Part shown: in pieces, positions 37,230 through 45,390 of the stretch | How positions within the stretch are numbered: position 1 is the first letter of the stretch | Layout: every line of letters begins with the position of its first letter | DNA from: GAS188 sp044445965 | GTDB lineage: Bacteria > Pseudomonadota > Alphaproteobacteria > Rhizobiales > Beijerinckiaceae | NCBI GenBank assembly: GCA_044445965.1 | Contig: JBIOEJ010000008.1 | Coordinates: forward strand, 8,411 to 72,410 | Length of the DNA stretch: 64,000 nucleotides | Direction of reading: 5' to 3' | The notes under the pieces: model-generated | Database searches by the model: none | Told to the model about the DNA's origin: nothing | What the model saw: only the letters and a program-made list of their open reading frames with translations | Translations under genes and position numbers: made by a program

Positions 37230-38018
37230 TCACACGAAATCGATGCTGTCGAGCGTTCCGGTCGCCTTCAGCACTGAACGCAGCGTCGACTGGATCATCT
37301 CGGTTCCGGATACGCCGACCGCGGGCTGGCGTTTCACCGTCGACAGATAGGAGCCGTCCCGCCCCCACGCCTCGACCTCGGCGACCGCATGGTCGAGCCG
37401 GCGATCGGCGACCAGGCGCCCGCGGCAGCGATCGAGGCCGATAGTCGCGAGCGCGCAGGTCACCATCGTGTTGACGTTGCGCGGATAGAGAGCGGCGATG
37501 CCACGCACCGGGCCGGCATAGAGGACGGTCTCCTCGCCGATCTCTGGCGCCGCTCGATCGGCGCGCGCGAAATCGAGGTTCCGCGGGTGCTTGCGGAAGG
37601 TGATCGTCACGTCGCGCCACATATGCCGCCATTGGAACAGGGCGTCCGTGCCGACGAGGGCGCCCCGCGGCAGCAAAATTCGGTGTCCGCTGGCGGCGGC
37701 AGTCGAGACCAGCGCCTCGCGCAGGGCGTCGTCCGCAAGCGCCGTCACCGAAAGCGGCATGTAGTCGGCGTTCGAGAGGATCGAGGCGCCATGCGCGATC
37801 GTGATGTCCGGATGGGCGCTCTCGATGATGAGATCCGCGCCGCGGCGCGTCGCTTCCGCGAGGTCGGCAAGCACCAGGGCGGGCGGGAGCTCGGCAAGCC
37901 GTTCCCGCGTGCGGTTCCAGACGAAGGCGATCTCGAGGCCGGGATGCTCGCCCGCCGCGATCGCCCGCCAAAGCGCTGCGCCGATGAAGCCGAAACCGAT
38001 GAGGCCGATACGCTTCAT
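37230..38018 (-). CDS. Aspartate-dehydrogenase-like oxidoreductase (NadX family)
   Basis: A 262-residue Rossmann protein, motif GLIGFGFIGAALW, resembling L-aspartate dehydrogenase: the middle segment FRKHPRNLDFARADRA and the YPRNVNTMVTCALATIGLD (about residue 175) match the family's FPxNVN region. The C-terminal part (SGTEMIQSTLRSVL) departs from the ENVPSEENPKTG segment of characterised enzymes, so activity on aspartate is unsure; it may handle another amino or imino acid. It overlaps the upstream FAD subunit gene by 4 bases, suggesting that it reduces or oxidises the imino product of that oxidase. Confidence 0.8.
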   Translation of the reverse strand: MKRIGLIGFGFIGAALWRAIAAGEHPGLEIAFVWNRTRERLAELPPALVLADLAEATRRGADLIIESAHPDITIAHGASILSNADYMPLSVTALADDALREALVSTAAASGHRILLPRGALVGTDALFQWRHMWRDVTITFRKHPRNLDFARADRAAPEIGEETVLYAGPVRGIAALYPRNVNTMVTCALATIGLDRCRGRLVADRRLDHAVAEVEAWGRDGSYLSTVKRQPAVGVSGTEMIQSTLRSVLKATGTLDSIDFV

Positions 38019-39178
38019 GCCGTGACGCTCGAGTTCATATGGGAAGCCGAGCCGGTGGAGAAGCGCGCAACGCCGAACGGCTCGATCGGCATGTTCGTGC
38101 GCCCGGTCGCGACCAGCTCCGCCATCACGGCGCCGGCGCCCGGCCCGAGCTGGAAGCCATGTCCCGAAAAGCCGAACTGGTGGAACACGCCCGGGCTCGT
38201 GCCGCTGGGCCCGAACACAGGTATCTCGTCGGGCATGCGCGCCTCGATCCCCGCCCAGGCGCGCAGGATGCTCGCAGTGCGCATGATCGGGAACACCTCA
38301 TGGACCGTGCGGGCGCTGCTGCCGAGCTTCATCCAGTCGAGCACCGTGACGTTCTCGTCACGCAGCGCCTGGCCGAGATGGCCGCCGCCGATCAGCACGG
38401 TGCCGTTGGCGTATTGCTTGAACGACAGCTTGCGGCCGCGCAGGATGACGACCGGCTTGATGAAGGCCGGCATGCGCGCCGTGATCATCAGCATAGGCGC
38501 GATCACCTCAAGCGGCACCGGCTCGCCGAGCAATGCCGCGATGCGATCCGCCCAGGCGCCTGCCGCATTCACCACCTTGGCGGAGCGACAGATGCCCTTG
38601 TCGGTCTCGACCGCCCAGCCCGTTCCATCGCGTTTCAGGCCGGTCACGCGCGTGCCTTCGAGGATGACGGCCCCGAGGGCCTCGGCCTTGCGGCGAAAGG
38701 CCTGCGTCGCGCGAAACGGGATGGCGGCGCCGTCACGGCGAGATACGATGCCGCCCGGACACGCCTCGGCTACCGCGGGCACGAGACGGCGCAGTTCGGG
38801 GGCGTCGATCAGCTCCTCATGATGGAAGCCTTTCGCTTGCAGCTCGGCGACGCGCTCCTTGAAGCCTGCGAACTCGGCTTGCGTCTCGGCGACCAGCACT
38901 TGTCCTTCCGAGGTGAAGCCGCAATCATCGTCGACCACCTCCGCGATGCGGTGCCAGATATCCATCGAAAGGGCGGAGAGCGGTATTTCCGCGACGTGGC
39001 GCGCGAGCTGACGCACGCCGCCCGCATTGACGCCCGAGGCATGGCGCCCGGCATGGTCCTTCTCGATGAGGATGACGCTGAGGCCGCGAAGCCGGCAATG
39101 CAGTGCCGTCGAGCAGCCATGGATGCCGCCGCCGATGACGATGACATCGGCGGCGTTGGCAAACGCCCCCACGGTCAC
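38015..39178 (-). CDS. FAD-dependent amine dehydrogenase, DAO-type subunit (beta)
   Basis: A 387-residue DAO-family flavoprotein with an N-terminal FAD motif VIGGGIHGCSTALHC, the second FAD stretch GRHASGVNAGGVRQLARH, and the C-terminal FGFSGHGFQLGPGAG typical of the sarcosine/glycine/opine-oxidase beta subunits. In the three-subunit class (HcnC, OoxB, D-hydroxyproline dehydrogenase) this subunit oxidises the amine substrate. It starts on GTG at 39178, overlapping the alpha-subunit stop by 4 bases, and overlaps the next gene by 4 bases. Substrate class unresolved (D-amino acid, opine or hydroxyproline). Confidence 0.88.
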   Translation of the reverse strand: MTVGAFANAADVIVIGGGIHGCSTALHCRLRGLSVILIEKDHAGRHASGVNAGGVRQLARHVAEIPLSALSMDIWHRIAEVVDDDCGFTSEGQVLVAETQAEFAGFKERVAELQAKGFHHEELIDAPELRRLVPAVAEACPGGIVSRRDGAAIPFRATQAFRRKAEALGAVILEGTRVTGLKRDGTGWAVETDKGICRSAKVVNAAGAWADRIAALLGEPVPLEVIAPMLMITARMPAFIKPVVILRGRKLSFKQYANGTVLIGGGHLGQALRDENVTVLDWMKLGSSARTVHEVFPIMRTASILRAWAGIEARMPDEIPVFGPSGTSPGVFHQFGFSGHGFQLGPGAGAVMAELVATGRTNMPIEPFGVARFSTGSASHMNSSVTA

Positions 39179-40635
39179 CGTAGCACGGCCTTCTCGGCGG
39201 CCTGCGTCCGCGGCAGGGCCGCGATCTCGGCGAGAGTCACGGGCTTAACGGGCGGACGCAAGCGGTAATAGCCGATCTCGGCTGGGGAAAGGCCGCGCTC
39301 GGTCGCGATCATCTCGGTCACGGTGAGGCCGCAGAGCCGTCCCTGGCAAGGACCCATGCCGCAACGCACGAACGCCTTCATCTGGTTGGGGCCGGCGACG
39401 CCGAGCGCCAGCGTCTCTCGGATCGTCTTCGCCGTCACCTCCTCGCAGCGGCAAACGATGGTGGTGTCGTCTTGCGGCACGCGGAAGGCCTTCGCCGGGC
39501 GATAGAGGAGGTCGAGGAAGCGACGCCCCCGCGACAGGCGGGCGAGCGCCCGGCGGGCCGGGCGAGCCTCCCTGTCGCGCCGCGCCGCATCGATCCGTCC
39601 GAACCGGTGAGCCGCGCCGAGCGCCGCGATCCGCCCGCTCTCGGCCGCGCTCTCGGCGCCTGCGATGCCTGCCCCATCGCCGGCGATCGCGACGCCGGCG
39701 ACGCTGCTCGCGAACCAGGCGTCGAGACGCGGCCGGAAGGCGAGCTGCTCCTCGTCCCAGTCATGCGCGCAGCCGATCGCGTTCGAGAGGTTGATGTTCG
39801 GCACGACGCCTTGATGGAGCAACAGCAGGTCGCAATCGAGCCGTTCGTCGCGGCCTCCTCGCGCATAGACGACGGCGCGGATAGAGCCGTCCCCTTCGGC
39901 GCCGAGCGAGGTCACGCCGGTGATCACCCGCGACCGGCTGCGGACCTTGGTAATGAGCTTCAGCCCCTTCGCGAGATAGGGTGAACGCAGGAACCCCGGC
40001 AAGGCTGCGAGCGCCGGCCGCCAATTGCCGCGCGGCGTCGTGTCGAGGATGGCCGTAATGGGAGCGCCGGCCGCCAGGAGCTGCGCGGCGAGGAGATAGA
40101 GCAGCGGCCCCGTGCCTGCGATCACCGTTCGCCCATTCGGCACGAGGCCCGCGCTCTTCAACGCGATCTGCGCGGCCCCGGCCGTCATGACGCCGGGCAG
40201 CGTCCAGCCGGGCACTGGAAATGGCCGCTCCTGGGCGCCGGTCGCAAGGATCACCTGCCGCGCGCCGATCAAGCGCGCCCGCCCGCCTTGCGAGACGCCG
40301 ATCTCGAAATCCTCGCCCGACCCGCTATCGGTGAAGGCGCGCGCCACGTTCCAGACAGTGGTGCGCGGCGCGTAGGCGGCTTGCGAGGCGGCGAAATCGC
40401 GCGCCGGCGCCTGGCCCTTCCAATAATCCTCGCCCAAAATGTCGGGCCTCGTGACGGGCGTCGTCGTGACCGCGCGATAGATCTGGCCGCCTGGCGTCGC
40501 ATTCTCGTCGAGCACCACGACATCGACGCCGAGCCCGGCGGTCGTCAGCGCGGCCGCGATTCCGGCGGGACCGGCGCCGATGATGGCGAGATCATAATGG
40601 CCGGCGAAGGCTTCGGCGCTCTCGATCCTCCTCAC
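39175..40635 (-). CDS. FAD/NAD(P)-binding oxidoreductase with BFD-type [2Fe-2S] C-terminus (alpha)
   Basis: A 486-residue HcnB/OoxA-like subunit. The dinucleotide motif is IIGAGPAGIAAALT (about residue 17), a second nucleotide-binding fold follows TGAQERPFPVPGWTLPGVMTAGAAQ, and the C-terminus has a BFD-like [2Fe-2S] site: CRCEEVT then CGMGPCQGRLC. It passes electrons between the DAO-type subunit and the small ferredoxin-like subunit. The start is a GTG at 40635 that overlaps the stop of the ferredoxin gene (GTGA), supported by GGGAG upstream; codons before it lie inside that gene. All three subunits of the complex are therefore translationally coupled. Confidence 0.9.
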   Translation of the reverse strand: MRRIESAEAFAGHYDLAIIGAGPAGIAAALTTAGLGVDVVVLDENATPGGQIYRAVTTTPVTRPDILGEDYWKGQAPARDFAASQAAYAPRTTVWNVARAFTDSGSGEDFEIGVSQGGRARLIGARQVILATGAQERPFPVPGWTLPGVMTAGAAQIALKSAGLVPNGRTVIAGTGPLLYLLAAQLLAAGAPITAILDTTPRGNWRPALAALPGFLRSPYLAKGLKLITKVRSRSRVITGVTSLGAEGDGSIRAVVYARGGRDERLDCDLLLLHQGVVPNINLSNAIGCAHDWDEEQLAFRPRLDAWFASSVAGVAIAGDGAGIAGAESAAESGRIAALGAAHRFGRIDAARRDREARPARRALARLSRGRRFLDLLYRPAKAFRVPQDDTTIVCRCEEVTAKTIRETLALGVAGPNQMKAFVRCGMGPCQGRLCGLTVTEMIATERGLSPAEIGYYRLRPPVKPVTLAEIAALPRTQAAEKAVLR

Positions 40636-40946
40636 GCGGATTCTCCCTTCGCGATGCCGGGCATCGGCGCTCCAAATTGCGTTTCGACGCGCATGCCCTC
40701 CTCGAGCGGCACGAGGCAGGCCTGGCGGTTGCCGGCGCCATCGATGGTCACCAGGCAGTCGAAGCACACGCCCATCATGCAATAGGGGCCGCGCGCCGCG
40801 TTGGAGACGGGCGTCGTGCGGCAGGCGAGGACGCCCGCGGCGAGGAGCGCCGCGGCGACCGTATCGCCACGCCGTCCCGTCATCTCGCGGCCGTCGAAGG
40901 TGAAGCGGATGGGAGCCTCCACGAGATCAGGCAAGCGACGGAACAT
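40632..40946 (-). CDS. Plant-type [2Fe-2S] ferredoxin-like subunit (gamma)
   Basis: A 104-residue small subunit of the HcnA/SoxG-like kind: beta-grasp ferredoxin with cysteine ligands in LACRTTPVSNAARGPYCMMG and CFDCLV, then a distant Cys in RQACLVPLEEG. It carries electrons from the alpha subunit. ATG at 40946 is set by GGAGG four bases upstream (seven-residue longer reading from 40967 lacks this). It is the first gene of the operon that continues as alpha, beta, NadX-like and solute-binding protein. The 137-base region upstream holds no promoter I can name. Confidence 0.88.
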   Translation of the reverse strand: MFRRLPDLVEAPIRFTFDGREMTGRRGDTVAAALLAAGVLACRTTPVSNAARGPYCMMGVCFDCLVTIDGAGNRQACLVPLEEGMRVETQFGAPMPGIAKGESA

Positions 40947-41083
40947 GGAACCTCCGCGATGTGACACCGGCCACTGTTCGCGGCCTAACCGCTGCTGGGG
41001 TTCTTGGACACTCGTGGAACTGCCCGCGTCGCTCCTTCGCTGGAAATTCGACAGACATTTTAGGTGCTTCGTTGGAAGCGCGT

Positions 41084-41479
41084 TCAGGCATATTGCTGAA
41101 TATCGGTGTGGGTGAAGTCGGAGCCCTTGAACAGAAGCGGCACCTTCAACACCTTCGCCAGGGCATAGGCAGCGCAGTCGCCGAGGTTCAAACGCGCTTT
41201 CGGATCGATTCCCTTGCCGAAGCGGCTATAGGCGTCCAGCGCTTGTGAAATATAGGGCTCGGCGAAGGGCACGATCTCTACGCCGAGTTCGTCGAGGAAG
41301 CTCATCATTTCCGCAGCGCCCTCGCGCCCGCGCCGCACGCCGATGACGATGCCGGTCTCATTGACCGAGACTGCACTGACGAGGCGGCGCGGCGCATCGC
41401 GAATGGCGACCAGGAATTTCTCAGCTTCGGGTTCCTGCTCGAGAACGGCGATCAGGGCCGAGCTATCGACGACGATCAT
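41084..41479 (-). CDS. vapC: PIN-domain toxin (VapC type)
   Basis: A 131-residue PIN ribonuclease. Acidic active-site residues are visible: Asp in MIVVDSSALIAVLE (residue 5), Glu in AVSVNETGIV, Asp in LGDCAAYALAK and the terminal GSDF. The chosen ATG at 41479 opens exactly at the family N-terminus and overlaps the antitoxin gene by 17 bases. VapC toxins cut specific tRNA or rRNA sites; the target cannot be inferred. It ends the TA unit and lies downstream of its antitoxin on the same strand. Confidence 0.9.
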   Translation of the reverse strand: MIVVDSSALIAVLEQEPEAEKFLVAIRDAPRRLVSAVSVNETGIVIGVRRGREGAAEMMSFLDELGVEIVPFAEPYISQALDAYSRFGKGIDPKARLNLGDCAAYALAKVLKVPLLFKGSDFTHTDIQQYA

Positions 41480-41741
41480 CCGCGGCGCCCCAGGCCTGTT
41501 CGAGGATCTCTCGCGGCGGGCGCGGATCAAGAAGGGGGCGGGAAGCAACGCGCTTGGCGATTTCCCGGGCGCGCACGATATCGGCGCGCGGAGGCCGGCC
41601 AGCCTCCTCGGCGAGGGCGACGCCGGCTATATATGCCACTGTCTCGACGCCTTCTTTCAGCACCTCGTCAAGCGTCTTGCCGCTGCGTGCGGCGACGCGG
41701 CGGGCGAGCCGCTCAGTCTCGGGGTTCAAAGTGGTGCTCAA
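41463..41741 (-). CDS. vapB: VapB-type antitoxin (PSK/ribbon-helix-like)
   Basis: A 92-residue antitoxin with an N-terminal DNA-binding region STTLNPETERLARRVAARSG and KTLDEVLKEGVE, then a flexible acidic/basic tail that should occupy the toxin active site. The start is TTG at 41741 with a near-ideal ribosome site (GGAGG, spacing 6); further in-frame sequence upstream is intergenic-like. Antitoxins of this type bind the operator and repress the pair with the toxin. The only likely DNA-binding regulator of the window. Confidence 0.85.
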   Translation of the reverse strand: MSTTLNPETERLARRVAARSGKTLDEVLKEGVETVAYIAGVALAEEAGRPPRADIVRAREIAKRVASRPLLDPRPPREILEQAWGAADDRRR

Positions 41742-42059
41742 CGGTATCCTCCGGGGATTGCTCCGGCAATTCCCTTGATCAAAGATAACCAGTTCGAGGC
41801 CTCCCGACAATGATCCCGTTGCGGACATGATCCCGTTGCGGACAGCAAAGCGGCGTTTAGGGCGGAGATCGCCCGTCTTCAGATTCATGAGGGCCATCAC
41901 GGAATGGGGTATCGAACAATGATGGTCCGCCGCGTCCTAAGTTAGGCTAAGGACACCCGGCAATTTGACCGCTCCGAATTGCAGCCGCCCGCCACATGGG
42001 GTCCGAGCGCCAACCGATTCACTTGATGTGTCAGGTGTCCTAACCTCAAGGATCGCATC
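41742..42059 (+). other. Intergenic region with a 17-bp tandem repeat
   Basis: A 318-base stretch between vapBC and a gene remnant, without a credible gene. It holds a 17-bp direct repeat in tandem, ATGATCCCGTTGCGGAC, at 41810-41826 and 41827-41843, and two short mirrored copies of GTGTCC around 41935 and 42038. Its function is unknown; the vapB promoter must lie here. Confidence 0.6.
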
Positions 42060-42289
42060 GTGCAGCTGTCAACGAAAGTAGTCATCCCGAAGGACCTGCT
42101 TCAAGCGGCAGATCACTTGCGGCCGCTCGGCAACGACGCTGCTCACATTGAGGCGAAGACTTGTCAGGCGACTGGCGAGCAGAAGTTAGAATTGCGATCG
42201 ATCTGACCAAGGAACTCTTGAAAGGCGCTTACCAATATAAAGGGCTCTTGAGCCGGCTGACCGCGTTGCAGAAGCCGGCCACGCCCTGA
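42060..42289 (+). pseudogene. Frameshifted C-terminal remnant of a DUF4145-like protein
   Basis: From the GTG at 42060, preceded by AAGGA, the reading is VQLSTKVVIPKDLLQAADHL, then RPLGNDAAHIEAKT, and stops at 42206. In the next frame the protein continues EVRIAIDLTKELLKGAYQYK and ends at 42289. Joined, the two pieces give the LGNDAAH helix and the AIDLTKELL...LSRLTAL helix of DUF4145-like proteins, so a single frameshift near 42185 broke the frame. Most of the protein's N-terminus is missing. It is therefore a decayed fragment, not a working gene. The resemblance is from memory and needs a search. Confidence 0.6.
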
Positions 42290-42363
42290 ATGCGAGGCGC
42301 CGTTTCCAGGTCCGTCGACGGCTCGGCCTTTGTCCCACCCGTGGCACCCGTCTGACTGTCACG

Positions 42364-42437
42364 TGGCTGGGGGACTAGGATTCGAACCTAGACAGGCAGA
42401 GTCAGAGTCTGCAGTCCTACCGTTAGACGATCCCCCA
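42364..42437 (-). tRNA. tRNA-Gln (CTG anticodon)
   Basis: A 74-base tRNA on the minus strand with a full 7-bp acceptor stem (TGGGGGA / TCCCCCA), encoded CCA end, discriminator G, a D-arm with GG in TCTAACGGTAGGA, an anticodon stem-loop GCAGA-CTCTGAC-TCTGC (anticodon CTG, reading CAG for glutamine) and the T-loop GTTCGAATC. Base pairing is complete. It lies between the DUF4145-like remnant and livF. Confidence 0.95.
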
Positions 42438-42534
42438 ACGGGACGCCTTCGCGGCCTCGCGGCGGCACGAGGCAGGAGCGGCTTCGCGTGGAGTTACAGA
42501 CTTTGGGCGTGCTTGTCCATGGTGTCGGCGAAGT

Positions 42535-42591
42535 GGCGAATGGCAGGAAAAGGACAGAGCCTCCGGCGGCCGTCCCCACTCGCCATTCGCC
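42535..42591. repeat. 10-bp inverted repeat downstream of livF
   Basis: GGCGAATGGC at 42535-42544 and GCCATTCGCC at 42582-42591 form a perfect inverted repeat with a 37-base spacer. It lies past the livF stop on the minus strand and could act as a weak terminator or be part of a dispersed repeat. No T-run follows. Confidence 0.45.
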
Positions 42592-42596
42592 TCCCG

Positions 42597-43361
42597 CTAC
42601 TGCGCCTTCATCTCCCCGAGATAGGCCTGCTGCACCATCTCGTTGTCGCGCAGACTCTGCGCCGAGCCTTGCAGCACCACCTCGCCGGTCTGCAGCACGT
42701 AGCCGTGATCGGCGATCGAGAGCGCCATATTGGCGTTCTGCTCCACCATGAAGATCGAGGTGCCCTGTTTGTTGATCGTCTGGATGATGTCGAAGACCTG
42801 CTCGACATAGGCCGGCGAAAGCCCCATCGAAGGCTCGTCCATGCACAAGAGCTTCGGGCGCGCCATCAGGGCTCGGCCCATCGCCACCATCTGCTGCTCG
42901 CCGCCCGACAATGTCCCGGCCGTCTGCTTGAGCCTTTCCTTGACGCGCGGGAACAAGGCGAAGACGCGTTCCTTGTCGGCCTCGATCTCGCTCGTATCGT
43001 CGCGGGTGAAGGCCCCCATCTCGAGATTTTCGAGCACCGTCATGCGCGGAAAAAGGCGACGCGCCTCCGGCACCGGCGCGATGCCGCGCTTGACTCGGTC
43101 GGCGGTCGGCATGTCGTTGATCGTCTCTCCCGCATAGATGACGACGCCGGTCTTCGGCGTCACGATGCCGAGGATCGTCTTCATCGTCGTCGATTTGCCC
43201 GAGGCGTTGCCGCCGAGCAGGCAGACGATCTCGCCGTCACCCACCCGGTAGTTCACGCCCTTGAGGACGTGAAGCTCGCCGTAATAGGTGTTGACGTCGT
43301 TGAACTCAAGAAGCGGCGGCCGCCTCTGCGACTGCGTCTGTGGTGCGTCCGAGATAGGCAC
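42597..43361 (-). CDS. livF: LivF-type ABC ATP-binding protein
   Basis: A 254-residue ATPase of the hydrophobic/branched-chain amino-acid uptake class. Walker A is GGNASGKSTT (about residue 54), signature LSGGEQQMVAMGRAL, Walker B LLCMDEPSMGL and the H-loop VEQNANMALS. The domain opens with LLEFNDVNTYYGELHVL, typical LivF. The GTG at 43361 is preceded by AAGGAAG and overlaps the fused permease-ATPase gene by 56 bases; the overlap makes translational coupling likely. It is the final gene of the uptake operon, which runs binding protein, LivH, fused LivM-LivG, LivF. Confidence 0.93.
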   Translation of the reverse strand: MPISDAPQTQSQRRPPLLEFNDVNTYYGELHVLKGVNYRVGDGEIVCLLGGNASGKSTTMKTILGIVTPKTGVVIYAGETINDMPTADRVKRGIAPVPEARRLFPRMTVLENLEMGAFTRDDTSEIEADKERVFALFPRVKERLKQTAGTLSGGEQQMVAMGRALMARPKLLCMDEPSMGLSPAYVEQVFDIIQTINKQGTSIFMVEQNANMALSIADHGYVLQTGEVVLQGSAQSLRDNEMVQQAYLGEMKAQ

Positions 43362-45378
43362 GCAGGACTTCCTTGTTCGAGTGGACTTGCTTCGGGGTAC
43401 CCTCGGCGATCTTCTCGCCATGGTCGAGGACGATCACTTTGTCGGCGATCTGGTTCACGACCGCGAGCTTATGCTCGATCATCAAGATGGTGATGCCGCG
43501 ATCGCGCAGATGCCGGATCTGATCGGTGAGCTCGAGCGTCTCGGTCGGGTTCATGCCGGCGGTCGGCTCGTCGAGCAGCAGCAGTATCGGCTCGGAGACG
43601 AAGGCGCGGGTGATCTCCAGCCGGCGTCGGTTGGCATAGGAGAGGGTGCGGGCAAGGTGCTCGATGCGCGGCATCAGCCGGTTGCCGAAGATCCGTAACG
43701 CCTCGAGCACGCGCTCGCGCGCCGCGGCCTCCTCGCGCCTGACCTTGGGCGTGCGCAGCACCGCGCCGATGGCATTGGTCGAGGTCCGCGAATGGGTGCC
43801 GACAAGCACATTCTCCATCACCGTCATATTGGCGAAAAGCCGCAGATTCTGGAAGGTACGCGCGATGCCGCGCTCGACGATGACGTGGGGCAGGAGGCCG
43901 GTCACATCCTCGCCGGCGAGCCGCACCTTGCCGCCGTCAGGCTGAGTGAGGCCCGTCACCAGATTGAAGAAAGTCGTCTTGCCGGAGCCATTCGGGCCGA
44001 TGATGCCGACGATCGAGCCCGGCATCACCGTCAAGTCGAGGTCACGCACGGCCCGAATGCCGCCAAAGGATTTGGAGAGGCCCTTTATCTCGAGCAGCGG
44101 TTTCGTCGGGTCGATCGTCCTGCGGTGCAGCGGCGCAAGGCCGCCCTGGATGCCGCCGCGCGAAGGCGTCGCGGTCTGTTGGGCATGGGTCAGCGCCGTG
44201 ACCGCGGCGCGCTCGGGTATGAGACCTTGTCGTCTGAAGCGCATCATCACCACGAGGATGATGCCGAAGATCAGCTCGATCGACTGCACGAGGTCCAGCT
44301 TCTGGAAATATTCGATGCCGGTGAGATTGCCGAAGGCGTGGATCCATTGCGACATGTCCTGCAGGAACCAGGACTGCAGGAGCTGCAGGATCAAGGCGCC
44401 GAGCACGACGCCGGCGACGCTGCCCATGCCGCCAAGCACGATCATGACGAGCAGCATGACCGAGACGGGGAACATGAACATTTCCGGCGAGGCGGTCTGC
44501 AGCTTCGCGACATAAAAGGTGCCGGTCGCGCCGGCGAAGGCGGCGCCGATCGCGAAGGCGAGCAGCTTCAGCTTGACGCGGTTGACGCCCATCGCTTCCG
44601 CCGCGACCTCGTCCTCGCGAATGGCGAGCCAGGCGCGGCCGATGCGCGAATTCTTGAGACGCAGGCTGACGAAAATGAGCAATGCCGCGAGCGCTAGGCC
44701 GAGATAGAAGAAGGGTGTCGATTTGACGCCGAAAACGTAGCCGAACAGCGAGGGTGAGGCGACCCCGTTCAACCCCATGGCGCCATTCGTCAGATAGGGC
44801 GTGTTGCGCGCCACGATCGGCACGATCTCGCCGAAGCCCAAGGTCACGATGGCGAGGTAGTCGCCCTTGAGGCGCAAGGTCGGGGCGCCGAACAAGACGC
44901 CGAAGAAGGCGGTGATGAGCGCCGAGATCGGCAGCATCAGCCAGAACGAAACCGTGAAATGCACGGTGCCCGGCCCATCCCCTTGCTGGAGGTGCTGGAC
45001 GAGGCCAAGCCATTGGAAAACCTCCCAGAAGCTCGACCATTCCGGCTGCACCTGGTAGGAGGAAAAAATGCCGTAGGCGTAAGCGCCGATGGCGAAGAAG
45101 GCCGCGTAGCCGAGGTCGAGCAGGCCCGCGAAGCCGACCACGATATTGAGGCCGAGCGCCAGGATGGCGAAGGCTAGCGCGTTCGCCGCGGCGTCGATAT
45201 CGCCCTCGTTGCCGTCGATGAGCGGGAACAGCACGCCGAGCACCATGAGCGAGACGATGAAGGCGCGTCGTCCGCCCGCACCCTTGGCGCGATCCCAAAT
45301 GGCCGGAATGAAGCTCGCTCCGCGGCCCATGGCCGGCGGGGCGGCCGTCTCGGAAGGCTGAAGCTGAGGCCGGGGCAT
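43306..45378 (-). CDS. Fused LivM permease - LivG ATPase
   Basis: A 690-residue fusion of two subunits of the branched-chain/hydrophobic amino-acid ABC importer. Residues about 40-400 are a LivM permease (nine or so helices; LNIVVGFAGLLDLGYAAFFAIGAYAY and LKGDYLAIVTLGFGEIV are signatures), followed by a linker rich in Ala/Thr/Gln, and from about 435 a LivG ATPase with Walker A GPNGSGKTT, ERGIARTFQNLRLF, a signature LSYANRRRLEITRA and Walker B LLLLDEPTAGMNP. The usual LSGGQ is replaced by LSYAN, as is normal for LivG. ATG at 45378. No stop or frameshift separates the halves. Confidence 0.93.
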   Translation of the reverse strand: MPRPQLQPSETAAPPAMGRGASFIPAIWDRAKGAGGRRAFIVSLMVLGVLFPLIDGNEGDIDAAANALAFAILALGLNIVVGFAGLLDLGYAAFFAIGAYAYGIFSSYQVQPEWSSFWEVFQWLGLVQHLQQGDGPGTVHFTVSFWLMLPISALITAFFGVLFGAPTLRLKGDYLAIVTLGFGEIVPIVARNTPYLTNGAMGLNGVASPSLFGYVFGVKSTPFFYLGLALAALLIFVSLRLKNSRIGRAWLAIREDEVAAEAMGVNRVKLKLLAFAIGAAFAGATGTFYVAKLQTASPEMFMFPVSVMLLVMIVLGGMGSVAGVVLGALILQLLQSWFLQDMSQWIHAFGNLTGIEYFQKLDLVQSIELIFGIILVVMMRFRRQGLIPERAAVTALTHAQQTATPSRGGIQGGLAPLHRRTIDPTKPLLEIKGLSKSFGGIRAVRDLDLTVMPGSIVGIIGPNGSGKTTFFNLVTGLTQPDGGKVRLAGEDVTGLLPHVIVERGIARTFQNLRLFANMTVMENVLVGTHSRTSTNAIGAVLRTPKVRREEAAARERVLEALRIFGNRLMPRIEHLARTLSYANRRRLEITRAFVSEPILLLLDEPTAGMNPTETLELTDQIRHLRDRGITILMIEHKLAVVNQIADKVIVLDHGEKIAEGTPKQVHSNKEVLRAYLGRTTDAVAEAAAAS

Positions 45379-45390
45379 GGGGATGTCCCT

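Noticed and set aside
38015..40946. HcnABC (hydrogen cyanide synthase) annotation
   Set aside because: The three-subunit layout is shared with opine, D-amino-acid and hydroxyproline dehydrogenases; no cyanide-specific evidence, and the NadX-like neighbour points to amino acid catabolism.
41810..41843. 17-bp tandem repeat as an attachment site
   Set aside because: It is a short tandem duplication without an integrase gene or matching tRNA sequence, so no att claim is made.
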